DNA of 36,227 nt from Veillonella sp. KGMB01456 (GCF_023051165.1 NZ_JALKIG010000022.1:1-36227), one strand, 5' to 3'. Shown: positions 8,796 through 18,270, numbered from the stretch's first letter. The notes: generated by a model from the sequence alone, not told the origin. Made by a program: numbers and translations.

Positions 8796-9992
8796 ATGAG
8801 TTTTACATTTCAAATTCCGGACAGAGCCGTAATGAAAGGCCCTAATTTTATCCGTAAAGTATTTGAACGCGGTGCCGGTATTCCCGGTTTTATCAGTTTT
8901 GGCATCGGAAATCCCGCTTCGGAAGCTATTCCTGTAGAAGCCATTCAGGAAGCCTTCGATCATGTGGTACATACGAATCCGATTGAAATATTACAGTACG
9001 GCCCAATGGCCGGTGATGCCCGTTTAGCGGAACAAACTGTTGAACGCCTTGTTAAAGTTCGTCATATGCCGACGGAAGGTCAACAAATTTTGATTTCCAT
9101 CGGTGCCGGTCAAGATTTGGGGCTTGTTCCGCGTACTTTGTGTGAACCGGGTGACGAAGTGTTTATGGATGCTTATTCTTTTACCAGCGGTATCAATGCG
9201 GTTCGCAATGTGGGGGCTAAAGCCGTGGGCATCGCTATGGACGATTTCGGTATGATTCCGGAAGCCCTCGAAGAACAGGCAAAAAAAGGCAAGGGGAAAT
9301 ACATCTACTTAATTCCTAACTTCCAAAATCCGACCGGTATTACTATGCCATTGGAACGCCGCAAAGCGATTTATGCGATTGCCGCTAAATATAATCTGTT
9401 TATCTACGAAGATGATCCATACGGTGAAATTCGTTTTACCGACAACATTGTGCCGACGTTTAAAGAAATGGACACGGATAATCGCGTCATCTATGCCGGT
9501 TCTTATTCTAAAACATTATCCGCCGGGTTACGTGTTGGTTTCCTATATGGCCCGAAACAGGCGATTGACGCCATTCAGGCGCTTAAAAATAATCAGGACG
9601 GTCAAATGCCGCTCGTTACACAGCGCGTTGTATCCCGTTTACTCGATGTTATTGACTATGACGCTCAGATTAAACACGTATCAACAGTGTACAAAGAGAA
9701 AGCAGACTTGATGATGCAAACTCTTCGCACGCATGGTAGCGATAAAGTTCATTTTGTGGAACCCACAGGCGGTATGTTCTTATGGCTTACCATGCCGGAC
9801 GGTGTCGATTGTGACGCTTTCTTCGAAGCCTGTATGGAGCATAAGGTAGGTATCGTACCGGGGGCAGCCTTTGCGGCCGACGGTGTACCGGCCGGTCAGT
9901 CGTTCCGCTTCAGTTTTACCTTCCCAAGTAAGGAACAAATCGTGGCAGGTATGACGATTGTAGGTCAATTGACGAAATCATTTATCAAATAG
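8796..9992 (+). CDS. PLP-dependent aminotransferase, class I/II
   Basis: A 398-residue cytosolic fold-type I aminotransferase. Visible landmarks are the ligand region IPNFQNPTG, the aspartate of YEDDPYGE, the Schiff-base lysine K239 in SYSKTLSAGLRVGF, and the C-terminal RFSFTFPS arginine that usually binds the substrate carboxylate. The closest group by pattern is the 2-aminoadipate/aromatic aminotransferase-like set (LysN/MocR-like catalytic domain without a DNA-binding part). The amino-acid substrate cannot be fixed from sequence alone. Start supported by AAGGAGAGAG. It is a single-gene unit, bounded by a hairpin before and a terminator after. Confidence 0.9.
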   Translation: MSFTFQIPDRAVMKGPNFIRKVFERGAGIPGFISFGIGNPASEAIPVEAIQEAFDHVVHTNPIEILQYGPMAGDARLAEQTVERLVKVRHMPTEGQQILISIGAGQDLGLVPRTLCEPGDEVFMDAYSFTSGINAVRNVGAKAVGIAMDDFGMIPEALEEQAKKGKGKYIYLIPNFQNPTGITMPLERRKAIYAIAAKYNLFIYEDDPYGEIRFTDNIVPTFKEMDTDNRVIYAGSYSKTLSAGLRVGFLYGPKQAIDAIQALKNNQDGQMPLVTQRVVSRLLDVIDYDAQIKHVSTVYKEKADLMMQTLRTHGSDKVHFVEPTGGMFLWLTMPDGVDCDAFFEACMEHKVGIVPGAAFAADGVPAGQSFRFSFTFPSKEQIVAGMTIVGQLTKSFIK

Positions 9993-10055
9993 TCATATTT
10001 TTTGATTGATTAGACTTTACAATTACTTCATAATTTCGTATAATTACAAATCATC

Positions 10056-10104
10056 AGAGTGCATGGGCATAACAGATTATCATGTTTGCCATGCACTCTC
10101 TTAT
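10056..10104 (+). terminator. Terminator after the aminotransferase gene
   Basis: An 11-bp stem (10056-10066 with 10089-10099, arm AGAGTGCATGG) with a 22-nt loop, followed by a short T-containing tail. The large loop and weak T-run lower confidence. Confidence 0.6.
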
Positions 10105-10105
10105 A

Positions 10106-10134
10106 TTGATAAAAGCTGTTTTATATGCTACACT
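10106..10134 (+). promoter_or_regulatory. Promoter for the Mrp-type ATPase gene
   Basis: -35 TTGATA (10106-10111), 17-bp spacer, -10 TACACT (10129-10134) with TGC in front of it (extended -10). Transcription would start near 10141. The leader contains a 6-bp hairpin at 10175-10180/10184-10189 just before the ribosome site. Confidence 0.6.
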
Positions 10135-10207
10135 TTAAATGAAGAAAGAATTCTTCAAATAATTAAATGAATATATCGGCAAGGCCGATTGAAAGTAGGT
10201 GTATTTT

Positions 10208-11035
10208 ATGGCATGTGGTAGTTCAGGCGGCTGCAGCGGTTGCTCTTCGGCATCCTCTTGCGGCAGTGCCCAACAAACGCCGCCGGATTTGACGGCAAAG
10301 CTTAATGATTTAAGCAGTGTAAAACATGTTATCGGCGTAGTCAGCGGTAAGGGTGGCGTAGGTAAATCCCTCGTTACATCTTTATTAGCTATTACGATGG
10401 CACGTCGTGGTTTTAAAGTAGGGATTCTTGACGGTGATATTACCGGTCCTTCCATCCCTAAAGTATTTGGTATTAACGGTAAAGCCCATGTAGATGAATT
10501 AGGTATGTACCCGATTCAATCTAAAGGCGGCATCGACGTAATGTCGGTTAACCTTTTACTCGAGAACGAAAGTGACCCTGTGTTATGGCGTGGTCCTATC
10601 GTAGGCAATGTAGTTAAGCAGTTTTACACGGATGTAATTTGGAAGGATTTGGATTATTTATTCGTGGATATGCCACCGGGAACCGGCGACGTAGCCATTA
10701 CCGTATTCCAGTCTTTGTCCTTAGACGGTATTGTAGTTGTAACATCACCGCAGGACTTGGTATCTATGATTGTTGAGAAGGCCGTTAAGATGGCTGAACT
10801 CATGCAAATTCCGATTATCGGGGTTGTAGAAAACTTCTCGTATTTCCATTGCCCGGATAACGGCAAAGATTACAAGATTTTCGGTGACAGTCATATTGAT
10901 GATGTACTTGAACGTTATAATTTATTGTTGTTAGGTCGTTTACCAATTGATCCAAACGTAGCAGCTCTTTGTGATGCCGGCAAGTTAGAAGACATTGAAC
11001 AAACGAATTTAGAATCTGTAGAATTACCTCAATAG
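10208..11035 (+). CDS. Mrp/NBP35-family P-loop ATPase, Fe-S cluster carrier
   Basis: A 275-residue cytosolic ATPase of the Mrp/ApbC group that carries or assembles iron-sulfur clusters. The deviant Walker A (GKGGVGKS), switch regions and DMPPGTGD are all present. The N-terminus is a short Cys-rich tail (Cys 3, 9, 12, 18) as in NBP35-type proteins. The C-terminal CPxC motif that normally holds the bridging cluster reads CPDN here (Cys215, Asn218), so its second cysteine is missing. Start at 10208 chosen because AGGTG lies 6 nt upstream; a GTG at 10199 overlaps that site. It stands alone with its own promoter. Identity is firm; how it holds a cluster is open. Confidence 0.9.
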   Translation: MACGSSGGCSGCSSASSCGSAQQTPPDLTAKLNDLSSVKHVIGVVSGKGGVGKSLVTSLLAITMARRGFKVGILDGDITGPSIPKVFGINGKAHVDELGMYPIQSKGGIDVMSVNLLLENESDPVLWRGPIVGNVVKQFYTDVIWKDLDYLFVDMPPGTGDVAITVFQSLSLDGIVVVTSPQDLVSMIVEKAVKMAELMQIPIIGVVENFSYFHCPDNGKDYKIFGDSHIDDVLERYNLLLLGRLPIDPNVAALCDAGKLEDIEQTNLESVELPQ

Positions 11036-11162
11036 CATTACATAAGGTATTAAACTCAGGCTGCTTATTTTCTTTATAGAAAAGGGGAGTAGCCTGTGTT
11101 TTTTATATGTAGGATATTATTCAAGTAACAAAGTTGTTAAAAGGGAAAGGGAGGAACATTAC

Positions 11163-12562
11163 GTGAAAAAGTATATGTCATGGATTACTCCCATCTTAGT
11201 AGGTGTCATCATCTGGTTTATGCCGGTACCGGAAGGTCTTAAACCGCAAGCGTGGCACTTATTCGCTATTTTTGCCGGTACTATTTTAGGATTCATTTTA
11301 CAGCCACTGCCAATCGGGGCCTTATCGATTATCAGTATTGTCATTTCGGCTGTAACCAACACTTAAAAATCGGCGAAGGCTTAGCCGGTTTTGCCAATAC
11401 AGCTATTTGGTTAATCGTAGCTGCTTTCTTATTCTCCCGCGGTTTTATCAAAACCGGTTTGGGTAAACGTATTGCTTACACTATGATTACAGCGGTAGGC
11501 AGTAACTCTTTGAAATTATCGTATGCTCTTGTTGTCAGTGATTTAATTTGATCGCCGGCCACACCATCCAATACGGCTCGTGCGGGCGGGGTTATTTATC
11601 CGATTACTAAATCGTTAGCATCTGCTTTCGGTTCCGAACCGGGCGATACAGCTCGTAAAATCGGTGCCTATTTGATTCAAACAATTTATCAAGGCAATAC
11701 CATTACATCCGCTATGTTTATGACTTCCATGGCCGGTAATACCTTGGTGGCTTCTTTAATCGCTGCTTCTTTCGGTTACACCATTACTTGGGGCGATTGG
11801 GCTATTGCCGCCATCGTTCCGGGCTTAGTGGCCTTGATCGTTATGCCGCTGATTTTATACTTTATTTATCCGCCGGAATTAAAAGATACCCGTGAAATTC
11901 AAGCTCATATTGCTAAGGAATTAAAAGAACTCGGCTCTATGAGTTTTGCTGAAAAGGTAATGCTCGGCGTATTTATTTTATCTCTAGTTTTGTGGGCTAC
12001 CGGTCAGTTTACCGGCCTTAACGCAACTACGGTTGCATTATTGGGCGTAAGTATCCTCCTCGTTACTAAAGTGTTAACCTGGTCCGATGTAACGGAAGAA
12101 AAAGGCGGCTGGGATACTTTAATCTGGATGGGTACTATGATGGCCTTGGCATCTCAATTGAATAAATTAGGTTTTATTCCTTGGTTTGCCAAAATCGTCG
12201 GTGACCAAGTAGCCGGTATTGAATGGATCATGGCATTCATGATTTTGATTTTGATTTACACCTATTCCCATTACTTGTTCGCAAGTCTTACCGTACATAT
12301 TACGGCTATGTATGTAGTGTTCGTAGCGGTTGCTATCAGCGCCGGCACACCTCCGTACTTGGCAATGCTTGCGTTCGCATTCTTCTCCAACTTATGTATG
12401 TCCCTTACTCACTATGCAGCCGGTCCTTCACCAATCTTGTTTAACTCGGGCTATGTTCCGCAGAATACTTGGTGGCGCTTAGGTTTCATTGCTTCTGTAG
12501 TCAACCTTGTTATTTGGCTCGGTGTCGGTTCCATGTGGTGGAAAGTCTTGGGCCTTTGGTAA
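11163..12562 (+). pseudogene. DASS-family dicarboxylate transporter, broken by frameshift and stop
   Basis: The pieces together (about 466 residues) match a divalent anion:sodium symporter of the SLC13/CitT, 2-oxoglutarate/malate translocator type: many membrane segments, a first SNT motif (TPSNTARAGG) and a second region reading LTHYAAGPSPILF. Two lesions break it. Near 11364 one T is missing: reading ACT-TTA-AAA would join SAVTNT to LKIGEG, but the sequence gives ACT-TAA. Further on, TGA at 11549-11551 replaces an expected Leu in DLI-stop-SPATPSNT, right before the first SNT motif. GTG start with GGGAGG upstream. The third piece (from about 11552) is undamaged to its end. Independent defects favour real decay over a single read error. 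The likely substrate was malate, succinate, citrate or 2-oxoglutarate. Confidence 0.8.
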
Positions 12563-12600
12563 TAAATTTTTAATATATTTCATAGAATAATATCCAACCT

Positions 12601-12647
12601 AAAAAGAGAAAGCACTGCCCTTTGCGCGGCAGGCTTTCTCTTTTTTG
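12601..12647 (+). terminator. Strong Rho-independent terminator after the transporter pseudogene
   Basis: A 13-bp outer stem (12601-12613 with 12633-12645) carries a 5-bp inner stem (CTGCC/GGCAG) with one bulged A, and ends in a run of T. The A/T-rich outer arm makes it partly usable in both directions. Confidence 0.9.
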
Positions 12648-12665
12648 TTTTAGCTTCAATTGTGT

Positions 12666-12671
12666 TATAAT
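12666..12671 (+). promoter_or_regulatory. -10 element for the M18 aminopeptidase operon
   Basis: A consensus TATAAT at 12666-12671, directly after the terminator. The -35 is poor (TTGTTT at 12645-12650, spacer 15). Transcription would start near 12678, about 26 bases before the ATG. Confidence 0.5.
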
Positions 12672-12703
12672 ATTCAGTGTAATTAAACAAAATGAGGTGT
12701 ACT

Positions 12704-13984
12704 ATGGATACAGTAGCACGATTGTTAGATTTTATAGATAATAGTACCTCCCCGTATCACACGGTGAAGACCGGTGCCAATGAGCTGAAGGCTAAAGGTT
12801 TTACGGAATTATTCCTTGAAGATGTTTGGGCTCTCGGTGAAGGGGACTACTTTGTAAAGGTCTACGACTCCGCGTTGGTAGCTTTTCATATCGGATTGAA
12901 TCTTCGCCATTCTATGCGCATTGCTTCGGCCCATACGGATTTTCCGGCTATTCGTATTAAGCCAAATCCGTTGGTAGATGCCAAAGGCTATGGTGAGCTT
13001 AATGTGGAGACTTACGGGGGACTGATTTTAAACACTTGGCTTGATCGCCCTTTGTCTATGGCCGGTGCGGTAGTGACACGTACGGACGATCCCTTCCGGC
13101 CCGACGTTCACTATGTGGATGTGGCAAGGCCGCTTTTGACAATTCCTAATTTGGCTATTCATATGAATCGTCAAATTAATGAAGGGGTAGCGCTTGATAA
13201 GCAAAAGCATATGTTGCCGCTTTTCATGATGTGTAATGATAAAATTAATACCGACAGTGAGTGGCGTGAATTTTTGAGCGAGCTTGTAAAACGACCGGCT
13301 GAGGATATTTTATCCTATGAATTGACGCTTTATCCGGTGGAAGGCGGTACAACCTTTGGCCGTTATGATGAATTTATCAGTTCGCCACGTATCGATAATC
13401 TTACGTCCTGTGTAGCTTGCCTGGAAGGTATTTTTGAAGCTAAAGCAATGGACGCTGAAGGGCTTCGGATGGTTGTGTTATTCGACAATGAAGAAGTAGG
13501 CAGTCGCACTAAACAAGGCGGGGCTTCTACAATTTTGTCACAATTGGTTGAGCGTATTTATATGGCGACCGGTCATACAAAAGCGGAATGCTATGCCGAT
13601 ATAGCGGCGGGCTTCATGATTTCCGCCGATGTGGCACACGGTTATCATCCGAACTATCCTGAAAAAAATGATATTACCAATTATCCTATATTGAATAAGG
13701 GTGTTGTTTTAAAAATGGCATCCAGTCAATCCTATGCCGGTGATGCGTGGGCTATTGCCACGGTAAAGGCTTTGTGTGAAAACGATTCTATTCCGTATCA
13801 GATATATGTAAATCGCTCGAATATTCCGGGCGGTTCTACGGTAGGATCCATTACGTCCGCCATGTTGGCTATGCGTACTATGGATGTGGGCGTACCGATT
13901 CTGGCTATGCATTCGGCGCGCGAAACCATGGGGGCTGATGACCAGGAAGCGTTGGATAATTTAATGAAGGCGTTTTTAAGGTAG
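12704..13984 (+). CDS. apeB: M18 family aminopeptidase (aspartyl aminopeptidase type)
   Basis: A 426-residue dinuclear zinc aminopeptidase of family M18, cytosolic, removing N-terminal (often acidic) residues from peptides. Metal and catalytic motifs are in order: SAHTDFP (His77, Asp79), RIDNLTS, FDNEEVGS (Glu263, Glu264), SADVAHGYHPNY, GGSTVGSI and the late AMHSARETMG. Length is normal for the family. The ATG at 12704 is preferred because GAGGTG lies 4 nt before it; the in-frame ATG at 12692 overlaps that ribosome site. The next gene begins 6 bases after the stop codon, so the two are co-transcribed. The symbol follows the family name; substrate preference is not proven. Confidence 0.9.
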   Translation: MDTVARLLDFIDNSTSPYHTVKTGANELKAKGFTELFLEDVWALGEGDYFVKVYDSALVAFHIGLNLRHSMRIASAHTDFPAIRIKPNPLVDAKGYGELNVETYGGLILNTWLDRPLSMAGAVVTRTDDPFRPDVHYVDVARPLLTIPNLAIHMNRQINEGVALDKQKHMLPLFMMCNDKINTDSEWREFLSELVKRPAEDILSYELTLYPVEGGTTFGRYDEFISSPRIDNLTSCVACLEGIFEAKAMDAEGLRMVVLFDNEEVGSRTKQGGASTILSQLVERIYMATGHTKAECYADIAAGFMISADVAHGYHPNYPEKNDITNYPILNKGVVLKMASSQSYAGDAWAIATVKALCENDSIPYQIYVNRSNIPGGSTVGSITSAMLAMRTMDVGVPILAMHSARETMGADDQEALDNLMKAFLR

Positions 13985-13990
13985 GTATTT

Positions 13991-14683
13991 ATGCTGACTG
14001 AGTATACAATGCTTATCACGGACGTTCTAGGCACTTCCTATGGTAAGCTCACGTTAATCGTATTAATTTTCTTGGCCGGCTTTGGCATGTCGCTGGTGCC
14101 GGAAACGGTGGCCGCGATTTTGCCACGCTTGGCGGGACATATATATAAGCGTATTTATTTTGCCATTGGCATGACCGCATCTATCATTGTGGTCGGTGTC
14201 ATCGGTTCGCGTATTTTAGGCCCTACCAGTATTGGCGGCAGTTCCTATGTGATTTGGGGCGTCTTGCTCGTAGCCATGTCGCTGCAAGCGTTTGAGTGGA
14301 TTGCCTTTATTCATCCGGCGCCGCTTAAAGGGCGCGATGAACGACGCATTGAAAGAGCCCGCACGCCGATAGGCCGTACTCTGGCTATTGTAAAACAGGG
14401 TCTCTTGGTTGGTCTCTCGTGGCGTTATGATCGGTTGCCGATTTACATCTGGCTCGTTGCTACCATTGCCGTAGCGGGCTGGAAACTGGCATCGGTGATG
14501 ATTATTTCATTTATTATAGGCTATTTAATTCCTGTATTTTGGCTCACCAATCGTTTGGAACGACTGGCTAAATTGGTGACACAGCCAAATTATCGGACAG
14601 GTATTTTTTGGTTCAAACGTCTTATGGGCGTAGTTATGTGGCTGGAAGCGTTATATTTTATCGGGCTTTTGGTGACATACTAA
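13991..14683 (+). CDS. Polytopic membrane protein, distant CcdA/DsbD-like, no cysteines
   Basis: A 230-residue protein with about six hydrophobic segments. The first segment (FLAGFGMSLVPETVAAILP) and the second (FAIGMTASIIVVGVIG) recall the layout of CcdA/DsbD transmembrane domains, which move electrons through a pair of membrane cysteines. This protein has no cysteine at all, so it cannot do that chemistry. A basic loop (about 112-128, KGRDERRIERARTP) lies between the membrane segments in the middle. It starts 6 bases after the M18 gene, with AAGGTAGG at that gene's end as ribosome site. The function is unknown; the family link is a weak pattern-based guess. Confidence 0.7.
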   Translation: MLTEYTMLITDVLGTSYGKLTLIVLIFLAGFGMSLVPETVAAILPRLAGHIYKRIYFAIGMTASIIVVGVIGSRILGPTSIGGSSYVIWGVLLVAMSLQAFEWIAFIHPAPLKGRDERRIERARTPIGRTLAIVKQGLLVGLSWRYDRLPIYIWLVATIAVAGWKLASVMIISFIIGYLIPVFWLTNRLERLAKLVTQPNYRTGIFWFKRLMGVVMWLEALYFIGLLVTY

Positions 14684-14695
14684 TTATGGTTATCT

Positions 14696-14718
14696 CATGT
14701 ATGTATTGTGTATACATG
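14696..14718. repeat. Inverted repeat upstream of pyruvate carboxylase
   Basis: Arms CATGTAT (14696-14702) and ATACATG (14712-14718) with 9 bases between. It overlaps TATACA (14711-14716), a possible -10, and could be a binding site for a regulator of the downstream gene. A second small hairpin (ATTCC/GGAAT, 14734-14747) follows. Confidence 0.4.
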
Positions 14719-14790
14719 GTAAATAAAGGTTGTATTCCTTTGGGAATGCTCCTACAATGTAGAGAGGTAACAAGTTGAGGAGGAAGTCTC

Positions 14791-17700
14791 ATGAAAGAAA
14801 TTAAATCTGTGTTGGTTGCCAACCGAGGTGAGATTGCTATCCGTGTTTTCCGTGCGTGTAACGAAATGGGAATTCGCACAATAGCAATTTACTCAAAAGA
14901 AGATTCGCTTTCTTTACATCGTAATCAAGCGGATGAAGCGTACTTAGTAGGACGCGGTAAAAAACCGGTCGATGCGTATTTGGATATCGAAGATATCATT
15001 CGTATCGCTCATGAACATGATGTAGATGCCATCCATCCGGGCTACGGCTTCTTGGCAGAGAATGCCCGTTTTGCCAAACGATGCGAAGAAGAAGGTATCA
15101 CATTCATCGGACCTCGTCTGGAACATTTGGAAATGTTCGGGGACAAGGTAAACGCCCGTATTCAGGCTAAATTAGCCGGCATTCCTATGATTCCGGGGAG
15201 TGACGGACCTCTTAACAATTTTGAAGAACTTGAAGAGTTTGCCAAAACTCACGGTTTCCCATTGATGATTAAAGCCGTTAACGGCGGCGGTGGTCGCGGT
15301 ATGCGTGCCGTTGAATCCATGGGCGAACTTCGTGAAGCCTATGATCGCGCCAAATCCGAAGCGAAAATGGCCTTTGGCGATGATGATGTATATGTTGAAA
15401 AATTAATCGTTGAACCTAAACATATTGAAGTACAGATCATGGGTGATGCTCATGGTAATGTAGTTCATTTATATGAACGTGACTGCTCCGTACAGCGTCG
15501 TCACCAGAAAGTTGTTGAAATGGCACCTGCTTTCGCATTGCCTATGGAAACACGTCAACGCATCTGTGATGCAGCCGTTCAAATTATGAAAAATGTTAAA
15601 TACATAGGGGCCGGTACCGTCGAATTCCTAGTTACCAATGACGGCAATTTCTACTTCATCGAAGTAAACCCTCGTATTCAGGTAGAACATACTATTACCG
15701 AATTAATCACCGGTATTGATATTGTAAAAACTCAAATTCGTGTAGCGGAAGGCTATTCTTTATTCGATAAAGAAGTAGGCATCCCTGCACAAGAAGATAT
15801 TGAATGTAACGGTCAAGCTATTCAGTGCCGTATTACCACCGAAGATCCAAGCAACAACTTCATGCCTGATACCGGTAAATTGGTAGCCTATCGTTCCAGT
15901 GGCGGTTTCGGTATTCGTCTTGACGGCGGCAACGCTTTCACCGGTTCCGTAATTACGCCATACTATGATTCTTTATTGGTAAAAGCTTCTTCCTGGGCGC
16001 TAACTCCTGAAGAATCCATCATGAAAATGCTTCGTTGTTTGCGCGAATTCCGTATTCGCGGTGTCAAAACGAACATTCACTTCTTAATTAACGTATTGGA
16101 AAGTCCTGAATTCATGTCCGGTACTTGCAATGTTAACTTCATTGATGAACATCCTGAATTGTTTATTTTTAAACAAGTTCGTGACCGTGGTACTAAAATG
16201 TTGCGTTACATCGCCGATGTAACCGTTAACGGTTACCAGGGTCTTGGTCATCAGGAAGTACCTGATTTTGAACCGATTCAGATGCCGGCTTTGCTTCCGG
16301 GTCAACCACCGGCAGGTACCAAACAGAAATTTGACGAATTGGGACCTGAAGGGTTCTCCAAATGGTTAAGTGAACAAAAACAGGTATTTTTCACCGATAC
16401 AACTTGGCGTGATGCACATCAGTCCTTGTTTGCCACTCGCTTGCGTACCGTTGATATGGCGCGTGTAGCCGGCGAAGCGGCTCGCGGTGTATCCAATTTG
16501 TTCTCCTTGGAATGCTGGGGCGGTGCTACCTTCGACGTAGCTTATCGTTTCTTGCATGAAGATCCATGGGAACGCTTACGCATGTTCCGCAAACAAGTTC
16601 CGAATGTATTGTTACAGATGTTACTTCGCGGTGCCAATGCGGTAGGTTATACCAGCTACCCTGACAATGTAGTACGTCAGTTCATTAAATTGGCGGCCGA
16701 TAACGGTGTCGATGTATTCCGCGTATTCGACAGCTTGAACAGCCTTGATAATATGCATGTAGCTATCGATGAAGTTCGCAATCAGAATAAGATTGCCGAA
16801 GTATCCTTGTGCTACACAGGCGATATTCTCGATGCAAGCCGTACAAAATACAACTTAGATTACTATGTAAGCATGGCTAAAGAAGTAGAAAAAGCCGGTG
16901 CCAACATTATCGCCATCAAAGATATGGCCGGTCTTTTGAAACCACAAGCTGCTTACAACTTGGTATCTGCTTTGAAAGATGCTGTTGATTTGCCAATCCA
17001 CTTGCATACACATGAAGGGGCTGGCAATGCTATTTATACCTATGGCCGTGCTATTGATGCAGGCGTTGACGTAGTTGACGTAGCCTACTCGGCATTTGCC
17101 AACGGTACCAGCCAGCCAAGCATGAACTCCTTGTATTATGGTTTGTCCGGTCATGACCGTCAGCCTGAATTGAATGCAGATTACATGGAACAGATGTCTC
17201 ATTACTTTGCATCCATTCGCCCATACTACAAAGGCGTGGATAAAACTAATCCATATCCAAGCACCGAAGTATACCAGCATGAAATGCCGGGCGGCCAGTT
17301 CTCCAACTTGCAGCAACAGGCTAAGAGTGTAGGTCTCGGTGAACGTTGGGATGAAGTTAAAAAAGTATATCATCAAGTAAGCATGATGTTTGGCGATATC
17401 ATCAAAGTTACGCCATCCTCTAAAGTAGTCGGTGATATGACTTTATTCATGGTTCAAAATGACCTTACGGAACAAGACATCTACGATAAAGGCGAAACCC
17501 TTGATTTCCCTCAATCCGTAGTAGAATTCTTCCAAGGTTATTTGGGTGTTCCATACCAAGGTTTCCCTAAGAAATTACAGAAGATTATTTTGAAGGGCAA
17601 ACAGCAGCTTAAAGGTCGTCCGGGGGCATATTTAGAACCGGTTGATTTTGAAGATGTACGTAAACACTTGGTTGATTTAGGTTCGCCGGCAACCGATGAA

Positions 17701-18237
17701 GACGTTATCGCATACTGCTTATATCCTAAAGTTTACAGCGACTATGTAAAATTCAACAGCGATTATGACGATATTTCCGTATTGGATACGCCAACCTTCT
17801 TCTTCGGCATGCGTCGTGGTGAATCCATCCACGTTACCATTGAAAAAGGTAAAATGCTCATTATCAAATTAATTCATGTGAGCGAAGTGGATGAAGACGG
17901 TAATCGTATTGTAAGCTTTGAATTCAACGGTCAGCCTCGTGATATTAAGATTCGCGACAAACACGTTAAAACTACCGGTGTTGTTCGTCATAAAGTTGAC
18001 AAAACTCAACCTGGTGAAGTTGGTGCAACCTTGTCCGGTTCCGTTGTTAAAGTTATCGTTAAGACAGGTCAAAGCGTCTTGAAGGGCGAACCGCTCATCG
18101 TAACCGAAGCAATGAAGATGGAAACGACTATTACATCGCCAATCGACGGTATCGTTGGGGAAGTATATGTTCGTGAAGGCAGCCGAATCGAAAGTGGCGA
18201 CTGCTTGCTCAAGATTCAGGACCGTTCCAACTCTTAA
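14791..18237 (+). CDS. pyc: Pyruvate carboxylase
   Basis: A full-length single-chain pyruvate carboxylase (1148 residues, the usual size) that makes oxaloacetate from pyruvate, bicarbonate and ATP. Domains in order: biotin carboxylase with an ATP-grasp (NGGGGRGMRAVE, about 160-175; IEVNPRIQVEH near 290), carboxyltransferase (from about 530, FTDTTWRDAHQSLFATR; metal-binding HLHTHEGAG near 735), and a C-terminal biotinyl domain with EAMKMET, the biotin lysine being K1109. In Veillonella-like fermenters oxaloacetate leads through malate and fumarate to succinate and propionate. A strong ribosome site (GAGGAGGAAG) precedes it. It is a single-gene unit with a terminator behind and an inverted repeat in front that may mark regulation. 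Confidence 0.97.
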   Translation: MKEIKSVLVANRGEIAIRVFRACNEMGIRTIAIYSKEDSLSLHRNQADEAYLVGRGKKPVDAYLDIEDIIRIAHEHDVDAIHPGYGFLAENARFAKRCEEEGITFIGPRLEHLEMFGDKVNARIQAKLAGIPMIPGSDGPLNNFEELEEFAKTHGFPLMIKAVNGGGGRGMRAVESMGELREAYDRAKSEAKMAFGDDDVYVEKLIVEPKHIEVQIMGDAHGNVVHLYERDCSVQRRHQKVVEMAPAFALPMETRQRICDAAVQIMKNVKYIGAGTVEFLVTNDGNFYFIEVNPRIQVEHTITELITGIDIVKTQIRVAEGYSLFDKEVGIPAQEDIECNGQAIQCRITTEDPSNNFMPDTGKLVAYRSSGGFGIRLDGGNAFTGSVITPYYDSLLVKASSWALTPEESIMKMLRCLREFRIRGVKTNIHFLINVLESPEFMSGTCNVNFIDEHPELFIFKQVRDRGTKMLRYIADVTVNGYQGLGHQEVPDFEPIQMPALLPGQPPAGTKQKFDELGPEGFSKWLSEQKQVFFTDTTWRDAHQSLFATRLRTVDMARVAGEAARGVSNLFSLECWGGATFDVAYRFLHEDPWERLRMFRKQVPNVLLQMLLRGANAVGYTSYPDNVVRQFIKLAADNGVDVFRVFDSLNSLDNMHVAIDEVRNQNKIAEVSLCYTGDILDASRTKYNLDYYVSMAKEVEKAGANIIAIKDMAGLLKPQAAYNLVSALKDAVDLPIHLHTHEGAGNAIYTYGRAIDAGVDVVDVAYSAFANGTSQPSMNSLYYGLSGHDRQPELNADYMEQMSHYFASIRPYYKGVDKTNPYPSTEVYQHEMPGGQFSNLQQQAKSVGLGERWDEVKKVYHQVSMMFGDIIKVTPSSKVVGDMTLFMVQNDLTEQDIYDKGETLDFPQSVVEFFQGYLGVPYQGFPKKLQKIILKGKQQLKGRPGAYLEPVDFEDVRKHLVDLGSPATDEDVIAYCLYPKVYSDYVKFNSDYDDISVLDTPTFFFGMRRGESIHVTIEKGKMLIIKLIHVSEVDEDGNRIVSFEFNGQPRDIKIRDKHVKTTGVVRHKVDKTQPGEVGATLSGSVVKVIVKTGQSVLKGEPLIVTEAMKMETTITSPIDGIVGEVYVREGSRIESGDCLLKIQDRSNS

Positions 18238-18270
18238 TAACATACTGCTTGTTAAAAGTGCATGACTTTA

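Noticed and set aside
11252-11551. Separate 99-residue gene overlapping the first part of the transporter
   Set aside because: From about 11365 it is the middle piece of the same transporter in the shifted frame; the part before that is an out-of-frame reading.
16855-17376. 173-residue frame on the minus strand inside pyruvate carboxylase
   Set aside because: A mirror frame of a well-conserved gene; other long minus-strand frames (for example 28618-29076, 29182-29634, 19467-20006, 33712-34143) have the same cause.
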